Assembly: GCA_027625915.1 (NCBI GenBank) | Contig: JANTQA010000045.1 | Location: forward strand, 1,488,001 to 1,552,000 | Source of the DNA: Anaeramoeba flamelloides | Taxonomy: Eukaryota > Metamonada > Anaeramoebidae | DNA length: 64,000 nucleotides | Direction of reading: 5' to 3' | Part shown: positions 36,322-47,040 of the stretch, in pieces | Numbering within the stretch: the first letter of the stretch is position 1 | Layout: each line of letters opens with the position of its first letter | Position numbers and translations under genes: made by a program | Notes under the pieces: model-generated | The model's input: only the letters and a program-made list of their open reading frames with translations | What the model was told of the DNA's origin: nothing | Databases searched by the model: none

Positions 36322-37740
36322 ATGATCTTGAATCACAAGAAGAAAGCCACAACTTTCTTCACAGTCCCTTCAACAATAATTGGAATTCAAATTATCAAAA
36401 TTATCAAAATTCAAAAAATGATTTCCTAATTTGGTACAAAACAGATTTTGAAGACCCATTAAGAATTCCAATTATCACAAAACTCCACAAAAAAACAAAA
36501 TATAATAACAAATCAAAACCCATAATTAGAAATTTTAAAAACATTCTGAAAAAAGAAATTCCAAAATGGAAAGTACAAAAATTAAATTTAAACCAAATCA
36601 AACTTTGGATCACAAAATCTTTTAACTTTTCTTATTTTCACAATTTCAACAAATATACACAAATTTCAGAAAAAAATTTGAAAAGTATTTATAACTTTAT
36701 TAAGAATAAAATTAAATTAAACACAGAAATTGAGCTGTATTTCAATAATAAAACAACTCAATATGGATATTCCCAAAAATATCTCAATTCGAAGATTGGA
36801 AAACTACAAAAAGTTGGCTCAAGGAATAAATTATTTCTTAAATCAAAAGAAAAGTATATTTCAATCTTAGAAAGTTTTAATTCAATAAACAATCCCATCC
36901 CTCTCAGATCATTAAGGAAGGGTTCAAAAATTATCGAAATTTGGGACCATTCGTTCAAAATCAATTCATGGGTTGAATATTTTATTCAAAATCAAAATCA
37001 AATTCACTCTTCAATATCAATTTACAAATATTCAGACTCAAATAAAAAAATATTTATATCTCGGGGGAAATTCGAACACCACAATCAAATCCCAATCAAA
37101 ATCATGAGCCTTAATAGTGGAGGTCTCGGTAAAAATAACAAAACCGAAACACTGGAATCATTCCTACTAGAACAAAATATTGATATCGCTTTAATCCAAG
37201 AAACAAAATTAAAAAAATCAATTTATTTAAGGTCTTACAAATCCATAAACAAAAAAGCTTATGGGTCGGATTCATCCAAAGGTGGATTATCAATTATCTT
37301 TAAACCATATCTCAAATTTTTCATCTCAGAAAAACTAATTTCTAATGAAGACTTTATGGGAATAAATTTATTTGACCTCCATATCATCAATTGTTATGGA
37401 AGACATTACGATACCAAAACAAAAATTAATTATCAGAAAAAATTCCAAGAAAAATTAAAAAAATTGAGCCAACAATTAAAAAATCAAAAACTATTAATTG
37501 CGGGTGATTTCAATTTAGACAACCAACAACTCAATAAACTAGAATTTTTAGAAAAATCAAACCTCGAAATTCTCAAAAATGAAACCTCTTCAAGAAAAAG
37601 AAATATTGACCACTTTATATCACACTCAATCCTATTTCAAAATTCCACAAATTCAATTGTACAAACTCCAAAAATATTTCAAGACGAAACTAATCTTTCG
37701 GATTATAAAAAAATAATTAAAAAAAAAAAAAATAAAAATA
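36297..37740 (+). CDS. LINE ORF2, N-terminal part with APE-type endonuclease
   Basis: Starts at ATG 36297, overlapping ORF1. After a basic Asn-rich stretch of about 265 residues, the endonuclease runs MSLNSGGLGKN, IALIQETKL, GGLSIIFK, LLIAGDFNLD, RKRNIDHFISH and LSDYK. These are the Asn, Glu, Asp-x-Asn and His motifs that nick target DNA for target-primed reverse transcription. The frame ends in a stop just after a 14-base A-run. A one-base length change in that run would connect it to the frame that continues toward the reverse transcriptase. The DNA transposon lies 30 bases downstream. Confidence 0.85.
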
Positions 37741-38300
37741 AATAGAGATTTGGAAATTGAAGACGTTTATACAGTCAGTTTCACTTTTAAAACACAAACT
37801 TTAATTGGAAATAAAGCACAAATTGTCTCAAATTAAAGCACAAACATAAAGTCTCAAAATAAAGCACATTTTTTTTTTTTGAATATTTTTTTCATTTTTT
37901 TCAATTTTTTTAAAGAGAATCCAGTCAACTATGCACTCCTCTCTGAAAAAACAAAAAAAAAACGAAATTTTCAAAATAGTCAAAAAAAAAAACTACTTTG
38001 AAAAAATCTTAAAACAAAAAGAAAAGATAACTTACCAACTTAGTATACTCTTATAAAACTAAAATTTATTCGACATCAACTAATTGTAAATTAAAAAGTC
38101 TTTAACTCTTAATGAATAAAGTGAAAATATCACTTTATAAAATTAATAAGTATTAAGTCAAATACTTATCAAACAAAAAAAAATCAAAATAAAAACAAAA
38201 AAATGTTCTAAAAGATTTTATTTTTGACTGATACATATGTGTAGATGTTTTCATACACATACATGTATACATACGTCCGTACATATATATCAGTTAATAT

Positions 38301-39856
38301 TTACTCTTTGAAAATATCAAAAGAGAAACTGTTTTTACCCGCTAAAAGATTGTTAAAATCTTTAGGGGTTTTAATTTTTTTACCTTTGTATGTAGACCTG
38401 CCAATATCATTAAAATGATACCAAGTCGATATAATCCGCACTAAAGATGTATAATGATTTCCCTGGAATAGAACAAGACTTTGAAGCCAATATCTATTTC
38501 CACCTAGAGACCAATCAAGGAGACTATCAAACCTAAAATCCAAATCTGAACAACTAATGAATAAATATTCACTAGGTGCACGATCGATAATAAGATGAAC
38601 CTCTTGGGAATAATTATAGTAATACTCTGTACTATTTATTTCCCAACTGGTAGCATTAAAAAAGTCTCTACATAAAACGGGTAAATCGTTAAGTAGAGGT
38701 TTATCTTTTAAATAAACTACAGTTGGGGCAAGCGGCACTACCTTTTTTACCTTCGCAAATATTTTTATCGTAAACTCTGAAATAATCAGATGTCATATCG
38801 CCTTTATACTTTGGATGTTTTTTGGAAAATTGCATCTAAGATCACGATTGCACTTGAAACGTGGTTTAAATCACCATTGTGGTATTCTTGAGGAGCACTT
38901 TTTTAATAATTTATCCCGAGCAGACATTAGTAAATTCTTTAATTCTCGAGATTTTCTACGAGAAATTGTCGTCGAATTTCTAATTGAAACCAGCATTGCT
39001 CTCAACATTTTTGCTTCATTGGTATCGATGGCTTTCAACCAATCAACAAATCCCTCAACAAATGTAAGTGAATGTATCACACTATCGAACCAACATAAGT
39101 TATCCCGCCAATTGATTCCGATGATGTTGTCTTCTAAAACCACTTTCGATAACTTAGTATCACCCGACCGATCCGAATTTGCATCTTCGCTCCATTCTTC
39201 TAATATTTCGTCTTCGTCTTCGTCCGTGTTTGTGAAGATAGATTCTATTTTTTTTTTCCATACTTCCCTTTTTGAGAAAGTGTCTCATTACTAGAAACTA
39301 CCATTATCTCGTCTGATTCGCTACTTTCCACTGCGACAAGTTTATTTGTATATTCCATCCTCGCCTTCTCACAAACAGTTGTCAAATGATTGATATCAAA
39401 AAGGCAAAGATATATCTTCATCAATTTGTAAATCATTCTTTGAACTTCTTGTCATTTTTAGTCCTACTTTAGCTGGACTCTTGTTGATATCATTCTTTTT
39501 TTTGCGAGTCATTACCAGCATTTTTTTCTCTTTTTTCTTCCTTTTTTGGTGAAGTTGTCTTCTTTTTGTTTTAGTGGTCTTTCTTCAAGTCCATCTTCCG
39601 TAAAGATCGGTTGACTTAGCGATGTTTTACCAGCATTTCGCGCCTTTTTTCTTCCTTTTTTGGTGGAGTTGTCTTCTTTTTTTGATAGTGGTCTTTCTTC
39701 AAGTCCATCTTCCGTAAAGATCGGTTGACTTAGCGATGTTTTACCAGCATTCTGCACCCTTTTCTTACCCTTTTGAGAATTGGTCTTCATATTATTCATT
39801 TGAATATCAGTACATACTCTGAAAAAACTCTTCCTTTTCAGATTCATTTTGGTCAA
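38301..39856 (-). pseudogene. USP/USPL1-like cysteine peptidase of the transposon (broken)
   Basis: Minus-strand fragments lie in order behind the transposase. An N-terminal basic region holds two and a half 38-residue repeats (core AGKTSLSQPIFTEDGLEER). An acidic linker (TNTDEDEDEILEEW) leads to a Cys box, GINWRDNLCWFDSVIHSL, which aligns with the ubiquitin-specific-protease box (G-L-x-N-x-G-N-T-C-Y-x-N-S). Next come a Cys-rich stretch with CNRDLRC and ACPNC, a likely zinc finger. The 145-residue terminal part has a His box, GNHYTSLVR ... WYHFND, matching the HYTxxV ... WYxFDD pattern. The CW-x-D form also recalls USPL1-type SUMO peptidases. The frame is interrupted by about five changes, mostly at A- or T-runs, plus a TGA just after RIPQW. 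Removal of ubiquitin-like modifiers is the expected activity of the family, but not of this copy. Confidence 0.72.
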
Positions 39857-39903
39857 TGAAATTTTGATACTTTTTCCGATGTTTCATCCCAAAATTATCG
39901 TCT

Positions 39904-41315
39904 TCAGATAATTTTTTTCAAATCCGTGAAATCACATCTTATACCATTTAAAAAATAGATGACAAAACCCTTATGAGGTTTCACGGTTAACCCATTAAAG
40001 CGAATATCATCCATTCTGGTTTTCAATGTGGGCTTGATTATCTTGACCCCGGGGTATAAATTATTGTTTATACTTTCGATCTTTTCGGTGCACCCTTTCT
40101 TCCATAATGCCAAGCCATTTTTTATAAAATTGCCACGTACACTTTCTTCAGTTGCATCATAATAATACTTTGAAATAATAAGCAATCTTAATATTCTTGT
40201 ATAATTATGCATATGTGGTAAGCAGTTTGCCCTTGTTCTTTTAAAGGTTCCAAAAAAGGAATTATCCAGTGGTGAATACCTTTTTGCCTCTTTTGGTGGT
40301 GTGAATATCAAATTAATGAATAATTTACGAGCTTTCTCAATAACTAATTTCGTTTTATGAGAAGATAAATTATCGAGTATCAATATATCACCTTTTTTGA
40401 GTAAATTGTGAAAAATACTCAAGCCAAAAAGATCATGAAATCTTCTGACATACCTCCAATTTTTTTCACGCGATTTTGATGAATCTTTTTTATTGAGATA
40501 CGCATTGCGGGTTTCTATTATCATCGGTGCTAATCTTGCCCCGTCGGCTCGTATACATGCTACGAGTGTATCTCGTTGGTTAAACCCATGTGTTTTACTG
40601 AATGAACTTGAATTGCGAAGTTTAAATGATTTTTTTTGGAGTGTCAGAATGTTGGCACGGTGTTTCATCCATACACCATATTCGATCTGAAGTGAGTTCG
40701 TTCTCTTCAATATAATGGGTATAAGTTTGGAAAAAAACGAGTATTATCTCTTTTTTTATCTTCTTCCGATTTGGGTCTATCTTCAACATGGTCAATTGAT
40801 TTACAATATAAACCGCGCAAATTCATCCAGCGATAAACAGCTGCTCTACTGACACTTGTAGCCTTACCACTACGGTATTTTTTATTTTCTAGTAACCCAA
40901 TGATGTGTCTTCTGATATATGGTCCTTTTAAAGGTGCTACAATTTCAGGATACGTCTTTTCGTCACCTTCCATTACTAGATGCTTCTTGATCCAATCCCA
41001 TAATATTGTATTGCCTTCGCGGTTGAGGGCAGATATAGAAGGATCTTGATACATTTTAATTACCTGACTTTTCCATTTGCGGATTGTGTCGTGTGGTACA
41101 TCACGTTTCGAACCCAGTCTTTTCCAAGTTATGACACTGTCCATATATTCTTGAACTGTTTCGAACTTGAATTTTTTCTCATAACTTTTCCTTTTCCTCT
41201 TATTATGTGAATAATCCCGAGGTACTTCCGAAGAATACATTTTTCGTATTTCCTCTTCAGTAATAATTGTAATTTTTGAATTGTTGGTGTTTGGTTGTTT
41301 TCTTTTTTCAGACAT
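39904..41315 (-). pseudogene. DDE transposase of the Tc1/mariner/IS630 group (broken)
   Basis: The first 202 residues, from the ATG at 41315, hold helix-turn-helix-like DNA-binding parts: WKRLGSKRDVPHDTIRKWK, then SVSRAAVYRWMNLRGLY. A second open part of 268 residues carries the catalytic core: ILDNLSSHKT (second Asp) and YSPLDNSFFGTFKR (third acidic residue, Asp). The first Asp, in the motif WCMDETPC, lies between them in a third frame, at about 40660-40680. Two one-base changes, at a T-run near 40735 and an A-run near 40635, account for the frame changes. The enzyme cuts and joins DNA at TA sites; this copy is not functional as read. It is the upstream gene of a same-strand pair with the peptidase. 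Confidence 0.85.
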
Positions 41316-42189
41316 AATTGAATGAAATAAAGAGTGTAATAAAATATTTTGTTGGTGGTTTGTTGAATTATTAATATAAAATCAATAATTCGAGTCTTAT
41401 TATATTCTTATTCTAAAATCAATAATAAAAAATATAATAAGAATTTATCAAGCCCCTACCCCATTATTTTCGATAACGCCTTGATAAATTCTATTTTATA
41501 TGGTTTATTAATATATATATATATATATATATATATTAATGATTTAGAATGTTTATTTCATTCTATCGGTAAAATATACCAACATATGATTATAATCAAA
41601 GATCAAATCGGAATAAATGCTTATATCGAACCATTCAATTAGCTAGAATAAAAGATAATTCGATGTTTATTCTAGTATAAAAAATAAGGAGTCGAGTCAA
41701 ACTTATTTTGATTAATTGAAAAATACAATACATAATTTAACCAGATATAATCTTTTGATTATAATCATACGTTGGTATATTTTATCGATAGATTGATCTA
41801 AACATTGGGATAACATGAGTTTATCCTATCATAGTAAACAATAAACGCGTTTAAAAAATATTTATTGTTCTTTTTTGTTCAAAGTGGTACCTTTGATCAA
41901 AATTATCGATATTTTATCTTCGAACCAACAAAAGTGTGATAATATACATATGGTTGTTTAATCCCAAATAGTATATAACGAGGTGTTTCATGAGCTCTAT
42001 CACACTTTTGAAACAATTTTATACAATTGGTATCAATTTCCACTTAATATATTCAAAGGGAAAAAGTTATTTCTGATTATTGTCTATCGTGCTTAAAAAA
42101 CAAAATGTTTTCTAGGTGTACCAAATTTGTCTATCGTTTTATTTAACAGGGGATATTAACACTATGTGTTAATATTATATTATAACCTT
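41316..42189. promoter_or_regulatory. Noncoding segment with inverted repeats upstream of the transposase
   Basis: Contains a pair of about 50-base inverted arms (about 41560-41605 and 41748-41800, core AAAATATACCAAC and ATGATTATAATCAAA) and a shorter stem (GAATTTATCAAG at about 41450 against CTTGATAAATTC at 41491). A TA microsatellite lies at about 41511-41534. Being just upstream of the minus-strand transposase ATG, it probably holds the element's promoter. No open frame was seen. Confidence 0.5.
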
Positions 42190-43690
42190 GTGGTAACTCT
42201 GTCAAGTTACCAGTGCAAAGTTAGCCCTGTTGGGTACCACTATCGGGCAACTCTACGGTAACTCTTTCGAGTTATCAATGCAAAGTTAGCCCTGTTGAAT
42301 ACAATTGTCGGACAACTCTACGGTAACTCTGTCGAGTTACAAGTGCAAAGTTAGCCCTGCTGAGTACCCTTGTCGGACAACTCTACGGTAACTCTGTCGA
42401 GTTATCAGTGCAAAGTTAGCCCTGTTGAGTACCCTTGTCGGACAACTCTACGGTAACTCTGTCGAGTTATCAGTGCAAAGTTATCCCTGCTTAGTACCCT
42501 TGTCGGACAACTCTACGGTAACTCTTTCGAGTTATCAGTGCAAAGTTAGCCCTGTTGGGTACCCTTGTCGGACAACTCTACGGTAACTCTTTCGAGTTAC
42601 AAGTGTAAAGTTAGCCCTGCTTAGTACCCTTGTCGGACAACTATACGGTAACTCTCTCGAGTTACAATTGCAAAGTTAGCCCTGCTGAGTACCCTTGTCG
42701 GGCAACTCTACGGTAACTATGTCGAGTTATCAGTGCAAAGTTAGCCCTGTTGGGTACCCTTGTCGGACAACTCTACGGTAACTCTTTCGAGTTATCAGTG
42801 CAAAGTTAGCCCTGCTGAATACCCTTGTCGGACAACTCTACGGTAACTCTGTCGAGTTATCAGTGCAAAGTTATCCCTGTTGGGTACCCTTGTCGGACAA
42901 CTCTACGGTAACTCTTTCGAGTTATCAGTGCAAAGTTAGCCCTGTTGAGTACCCTTGTCGGACAACTCTACGGTAACTCTGTCGAGTTATCAGTGTAAAG
43001 TTAGCCCTGTTGGGTACCCTTGTCGGACAACTCTACGGTAACTCTGTCGAGTTATCAGTGCAAAGTTATCCCTGCTTAGTACCCTTGTCGGACAACTCTA
43101 CGGTAACTCTTTCGAGTTATCAGTGCAAAGTTATCCCTGTTGGGTACCCTTGTCGGACAACTCTACGGTAACTCTTTCGAGTTATCAATGCAAAGTTAGC
43201 CCTGTTGAGTACCCTTGTCGGACAACTCTACGGTAACTCTGTCGAGTTACAAGTGTAAAGTTAGCCCTGCTTAGTACCCTTGTCGGACAACTATACGGTA
43301 ACTCTCTCGAGTTACAATTGCAAAAGTTAGCCCTGCTGAGTACCCTTGTCGGGCAACTCTACGGTAACTATGTCGAGTTATCAGTGCAAAGTTAGCCCTG
43401 TTGGGTACCCTTGTCGGACAACTCTACGGTAACTCTTTCGAGTTATCAATGCAAAGTTAGCCCTGTTGAGTACCCTTGTCGGACAACTCTACGGTAACTC
43501 TGTCGAGTTACAAGTGTAAAGTTAGCCCCGCTTAGTACCCTTGTCGGACAACTATACGGTAACTCTCTCGAGTTACAATTGCAAAGTTAGCCCTGCTGAG
43601 TACCCTTGTCGGGCAACTCTACGGTAACTATGTCGAGTTACCAATGCAAAGTTAGCCCTGTTGAGTACCCTATAGGGTAACTTCGGCGTG
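42190..43690. repeat. 65-bp satellite array, about 23 units, inside the transposon
   Basis: Successive units are 65 bp and highly similar. Each has a hairpin TAACTC-NNTC-GAGTTA, a segment GCAAAGTTAGCCCTG, a palindrome or near-palindrome GGGTACCC or GAGTACCC, and TTGTCGGACAA, which is an odd palindrome. Units are noticeably less AT-rich than the window. Sixty-five is not a multiple of three and stops occur in all frames, so the block is not coding. The first and last units are diverged, as is usual at array edges. Confidence 0.93.
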
Positions 43691-43960
43691 ACTCTGTCGA
43701 GTCATATGTGTGAAATTAGCCCTATACTATAGCATATACACGTAGCATAAATGTGCAAAACCCCAATGGGTCCATCAACCATTGTGTTATATACTATGTG
43801 ACATGGGGTGGGTGACCTATACATGTCAAGGGGTGAGCCATAGCCATAAAACTATGATTCGAGACCTGAGGTTTAAACCATATCAAACTTCATGACATGG
43901 TGTCCTCATGGTATAACATCAAAAGTACTTTTCGCACCACATTCCAGGATATCCAAATAA
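43691..43960. other. GC-richer unique segment right of the satellite
   Basis: Begins as a diverged satellite unit (GTAACTTCGGCGTGACTC) and continues as non-repeated sequence with GTGACATGGGGTGGGTGACC and several GTATA/TATAC words. No open frame of note. Could be a transcribed noncoding or regulatory part of the element; nothing recognised. Confidence 0.4.
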
Positions 43961-44760
43961 GCTAACAAAAGTTTTCATTTTTCCTAAAAAAAAATTATTT
44001 TTTTTACAAAAAATGAAATGTCTTAAGAAATAGAGTTCGGAAAAAAAATTTTGTTATTTTTTTGGACTCTTTGTCATTTTATAAAATGACAAAGGAAATA
44101 AAAAATAACAAAGGAAATAAATTTTCTTTGTTATTTTTTTATTTCCTTTGTTATTTTTTAAAAAAAATTAATTCCTTTGTTATTTTTTTTTTCCGAGCAT
44201 GGGGATTTTTACAAGGTGCTTTGTTATTTTTGAAAAAAAATACAAAGAAAATTTAATTCCTTTGTCATTTTTTCTTTGTGTTTAAAAAAATTTTTTCTGA
44301 TCGTGATTTTTTGATCAATTATTTGATTTCATACACTCAGTATTATTTGATCTGTGTTAAAATCGTCTTAAAAATCGATTTTTCAAACTCCGGAGTCTCA
44401 AAAACGTGTACTTTTCGAGTTCTGACGAGACATTAAAATTACTTGTATTTAGGAACGATTTTAATATATTTCAAAAAAAAACAAGTTTTTCTACAGTAAA
44501 TTAAACAAAATTTTTTTGTTTTAAAAAAAAATTTTTTAAAAAAAAAAAAAAATAAAAAATTAAATTTTTTAAAAAAAAAAAAAAAAAAAAAAAATTTTTT
44601 TTTTTTTTTTAAAAAAAAAAAAAATTGAATTCCAATGTAATATATTTTGTGGCATCATAATAGAATCAAAGGAAACAATGTAAAATCAAAAATAATCAAA
44701 AAATGGAGAAAAAAAAATTTTGCTAAATATATTTAAGATAAACAAAATTTTGTACATTTT
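43961..44760. repeat. Subterminal short repeats and A/T runs of the transposon
   Basis: At about 44050-44285 the word CCTTTGTTATTTTT and its reverse complement AAAAATAACAAAGG recur several times in both orientations. From about 44510 to 44625 there are alternating long A- and T-runs that can fold back. Repeated subterminal motifs often serve as transposase-binding sites; that role is inference. Confidence 0.5.
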
Positions 44761-44867
44761 TTTTTTTACATTTTTACTAGAATTTGAATTTTGTGCTTTA
44801 ATTTGAGATTTTTTATGTGCCTTAAATTTCGTTGAAAGTTTGTGCCTTAAAAGTGAAACTGACTGTA

Positions 44868-46697
44868 AAACAAAAAATAATACTCAAAATCAAAATAAAA
44901 CTGATCCAAACAAGCCTTTTTTCTCAGTAGAAGAAATCAAAGAACAAATCCAATGGATCAAAAATAAATCAACAAAATATTTTGATAAACTTAAATTGTA
45001 CAAGCAAGAACAAACTCAAAATCAACAAAATCAAAATGAAACTTACAATCAATTCATCGCCTCTATCCAAACAGTTTTCAATAATTGGATAAAAAATCCA
45101 AATAACTCAACTATCAATTTCATTAAAGAAAGAGACTTATTATTCATCCATAAGAAGGGAGACGAAGGCCTCACCTTAAATTATCGCCCAATCTCAATCA
45201 ACTCTTCTTTAGCAAGAATATTTCTAAAACTTCTATACAAAAAAATTGAAAAAACCTGGGTTAATATTGATCCGAAACAATTTGGATTCAGAACTAAATT
45301 CGATACAAGGATAGCAGTCAAAAACTTTCTTTATAATTACCAAAAGGAAAAAAAGAAAAACAAAAATTGCTGGGCGATTACAATTGATTTAGCTAAATGT
45401 TTCAACTCAATTCCTCACAAATTAATTGTTAAAACAATTTCAAAATTTATTGATGACAAATTAATTGTTAACTTTCTACAAAGCTATTATGCGGGTGATG
45501 GTAGAGGTGTATATCAAGGGGATCCTCTCTCACCAATTATTTTTTGCTTATATTACTCATTTCATTTTAGAAAGAATCAAACCTCATACAAATCATGTCC
45601 AAATGTATGCAGATGATTTAATTATAATTCTAAATGGAAAAGATCAAAAAGAAATCATAAATAACAAACTCAAACCCATCTACAAAATTATCAAAAATTT
45701 TGGACTCAAAGTAAATGAAAAAAAAAAACCGAAATTACTCAGGATCTATCTTCGATTAAATATTTAGGAATTTGGTTGGAAAAAGAGAAACATATCAAAA
45801 TGAACCTCCAAAAAGCCTCAATAAACTTTTCAAACTACTATTATATCTATTGTAATAGTAATCTTTCAAATGCTTTGAGAATTCAACTTTTTAAGTCAAT
45901 CATTCTTCCTCAAATTCTATATGGTTTAGATATTTATAATCTAAATAATAAAGAAATTAAAACTATTGATATTTGGATCAATAAAAAACTGAAATGTATT
46001 CTTAAAATTCAACATGGAACTCCAACAGATATTTTGAGAATGGAAACACGAATAGAACCAATCCAATTTTCTATATTAAAAAGAAAAGCCAAATTCATTC
46101 AGAAAATATCAGAATTGAATCTTAAATATTTATCACAGGAACTCAAGCTTCCAGATATTCCAAATATTAATTGGAAGTTCACATCCTCGCTTCAACTCAA
46201 AAATCAATTTAAAAATTATTATATTCAATTAATACAGGATAAGATCGATAAAAAGCCAAAACAGGGAGAATTGGAAATTGAAAAAATATTTAAAAATGAC
46301 AAATTTTCCAAACAACTTTTGGGAAAAACAAGATTACTTACAGTGGAAATCTTCATCTACTCTTTTCAAATTTAAATCTTTCACAAATGGATTGAAAAGG
46401 TATTCTTATCACTTGGACAAACCTGACTCGTCTAAAGATTGCCATTGTAAAAATGATCAAGACGAAACAATAGATCATTTTATCTGGGATTGCCCCAAAT
46501 ACAAAAAAAGCAGAAGTATTTGGAAGGCCAAATTAGGAGAATTAAAATCTATTAATAGAACTAATCTATTTAATCAAAAGGACACATATCTAATATTCAG
46601 ATTAATGAACAACAAAGAAATTTATGAGATTTCAATGGAATTCTTTCTTAAAAATTTGAAAATTAGAGCAATAATTAATCAGAATTCACAACAATAA
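44868..46697 (+). pseudogene. LINE ORF2, C-terminal part with reverse transcriptase
   Basis: Reverse-transcriptase motifs in order: IHKKGD, NYRPISINSS, QFGFRTKFDTR, AITIDLAKCFNSIPH (motif A Asp), GVYQGDPLSPIIF (motif B), then QMYADDLIIIL (motif C, in the next frame), a thumb-like segment (LFKSIILPQILYGLDIY), and a C-terminal CHCKND ... ETIDHFIWDCPKY motif. The product is spread over about four overlapping frames; the changes fall at T- or A-runs near 45540, 45720 and 46320. This copy cannot make a full protein as read. Its position just right of the transposon's TA target site supports the nested structure. Confidence 0.85.
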
Positions 46698-47040
46698 TTT
46701 CTTTCCTAAACCCTCCCTCTCCAACTCGTTTCATCCTCTTCTCTCTCTCTCTCTCTTTTTTTTTTTCTTATCTTTATTCTTTCTTTTCTTCTCTTTTATT
46801 CTTATTCTCTTCTTTCTTTTTACTTTTTATATTTTTCTTCTACGAGGACTGTTCTGAAATGATCAAACTTTTCTCTTCAGATGTTGTAAAAATAATCCAT
46901 ATCTTCTTGATTTGGGTATACAATTTTTTACAGTATTCATTTGAAGTTCATTTTCTCAACAAAACTCCTCTTTTACAAGGCGACAAATCATTCGATTTTT
47001 CCTCCCCATAAATAAACATCATCATCATCATCATTTTTTT

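Larger units (their letters stand above)
37772..44865. mobile_element. 7.1 kb Tc1/mariner-like transposon with a USP-like peptidase and internal satellite
   Basis: Left end CAGTCAGTTTCACTTTTAAA and right end (read inward on the minus strand) CAGTCAGTTTCACTTTTAAG are inverted repeats. TA flanks both sides (37770-37771 and 44866-44867), the signature of Tc1/mariner/IS630 integration. Similarity between the ends continues inward over about 100 bases (AGCACA and CTCAAATTAAAGCACAAA). Contents, right to left on the minus strand: subterminal repeats, a 65-bp satellite block, a DDE transposase and a cysteine peptidase. The element is broken and large for its class, whose simple members are 1-3 kb. 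The host site is a LINE, which gives the order of insertion. Confidence 0.88.
35100..47040 (+). mobile_element. LINE (APE-type non-LTR retrotransposon), split by a 7.1 kb DNA transposon
   Basis: Two frames: ORF1 with a zinc-binding cluster and ORF2 with an APE-like endonuclease, reverse transcriptase and C-terminal Cys/His motif. Parts lie at about 35173-37770 and 44866-47036. The 3' end is marked by about six ATC triplets (47017-47034) after an untranslated CT-rich stretch, a common kind of LINE tail. No target-site duplication could be assigned, and the 5' end is uncertain. Once the DNA transposon (37772-44865) is set aside with one TA copy, the sequence on either side is continuous within the linker between endonuclease and reverse transcriptase. 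Confidence 0.85.

Noticed and set aside
42190-43690. CRISPR-like array
   Set aside because: Units are contiguous 65-bp tandem repeats with no unique spacers, in a eukaryotic transposon.
44500-44640. Terminal repeats or a centromere-like tract
   Set aside because: It is a set of plain A- and T-runs inside the transposon; the real end is the CAGT repeat at 44865.
37772-44865. Polinton-like or other capsid-bearing element
   Set aside because: The transposase is of the Tc1/mariner DDE type, the target is TA, and no polymerase, packaging or capsid-like frame is present.
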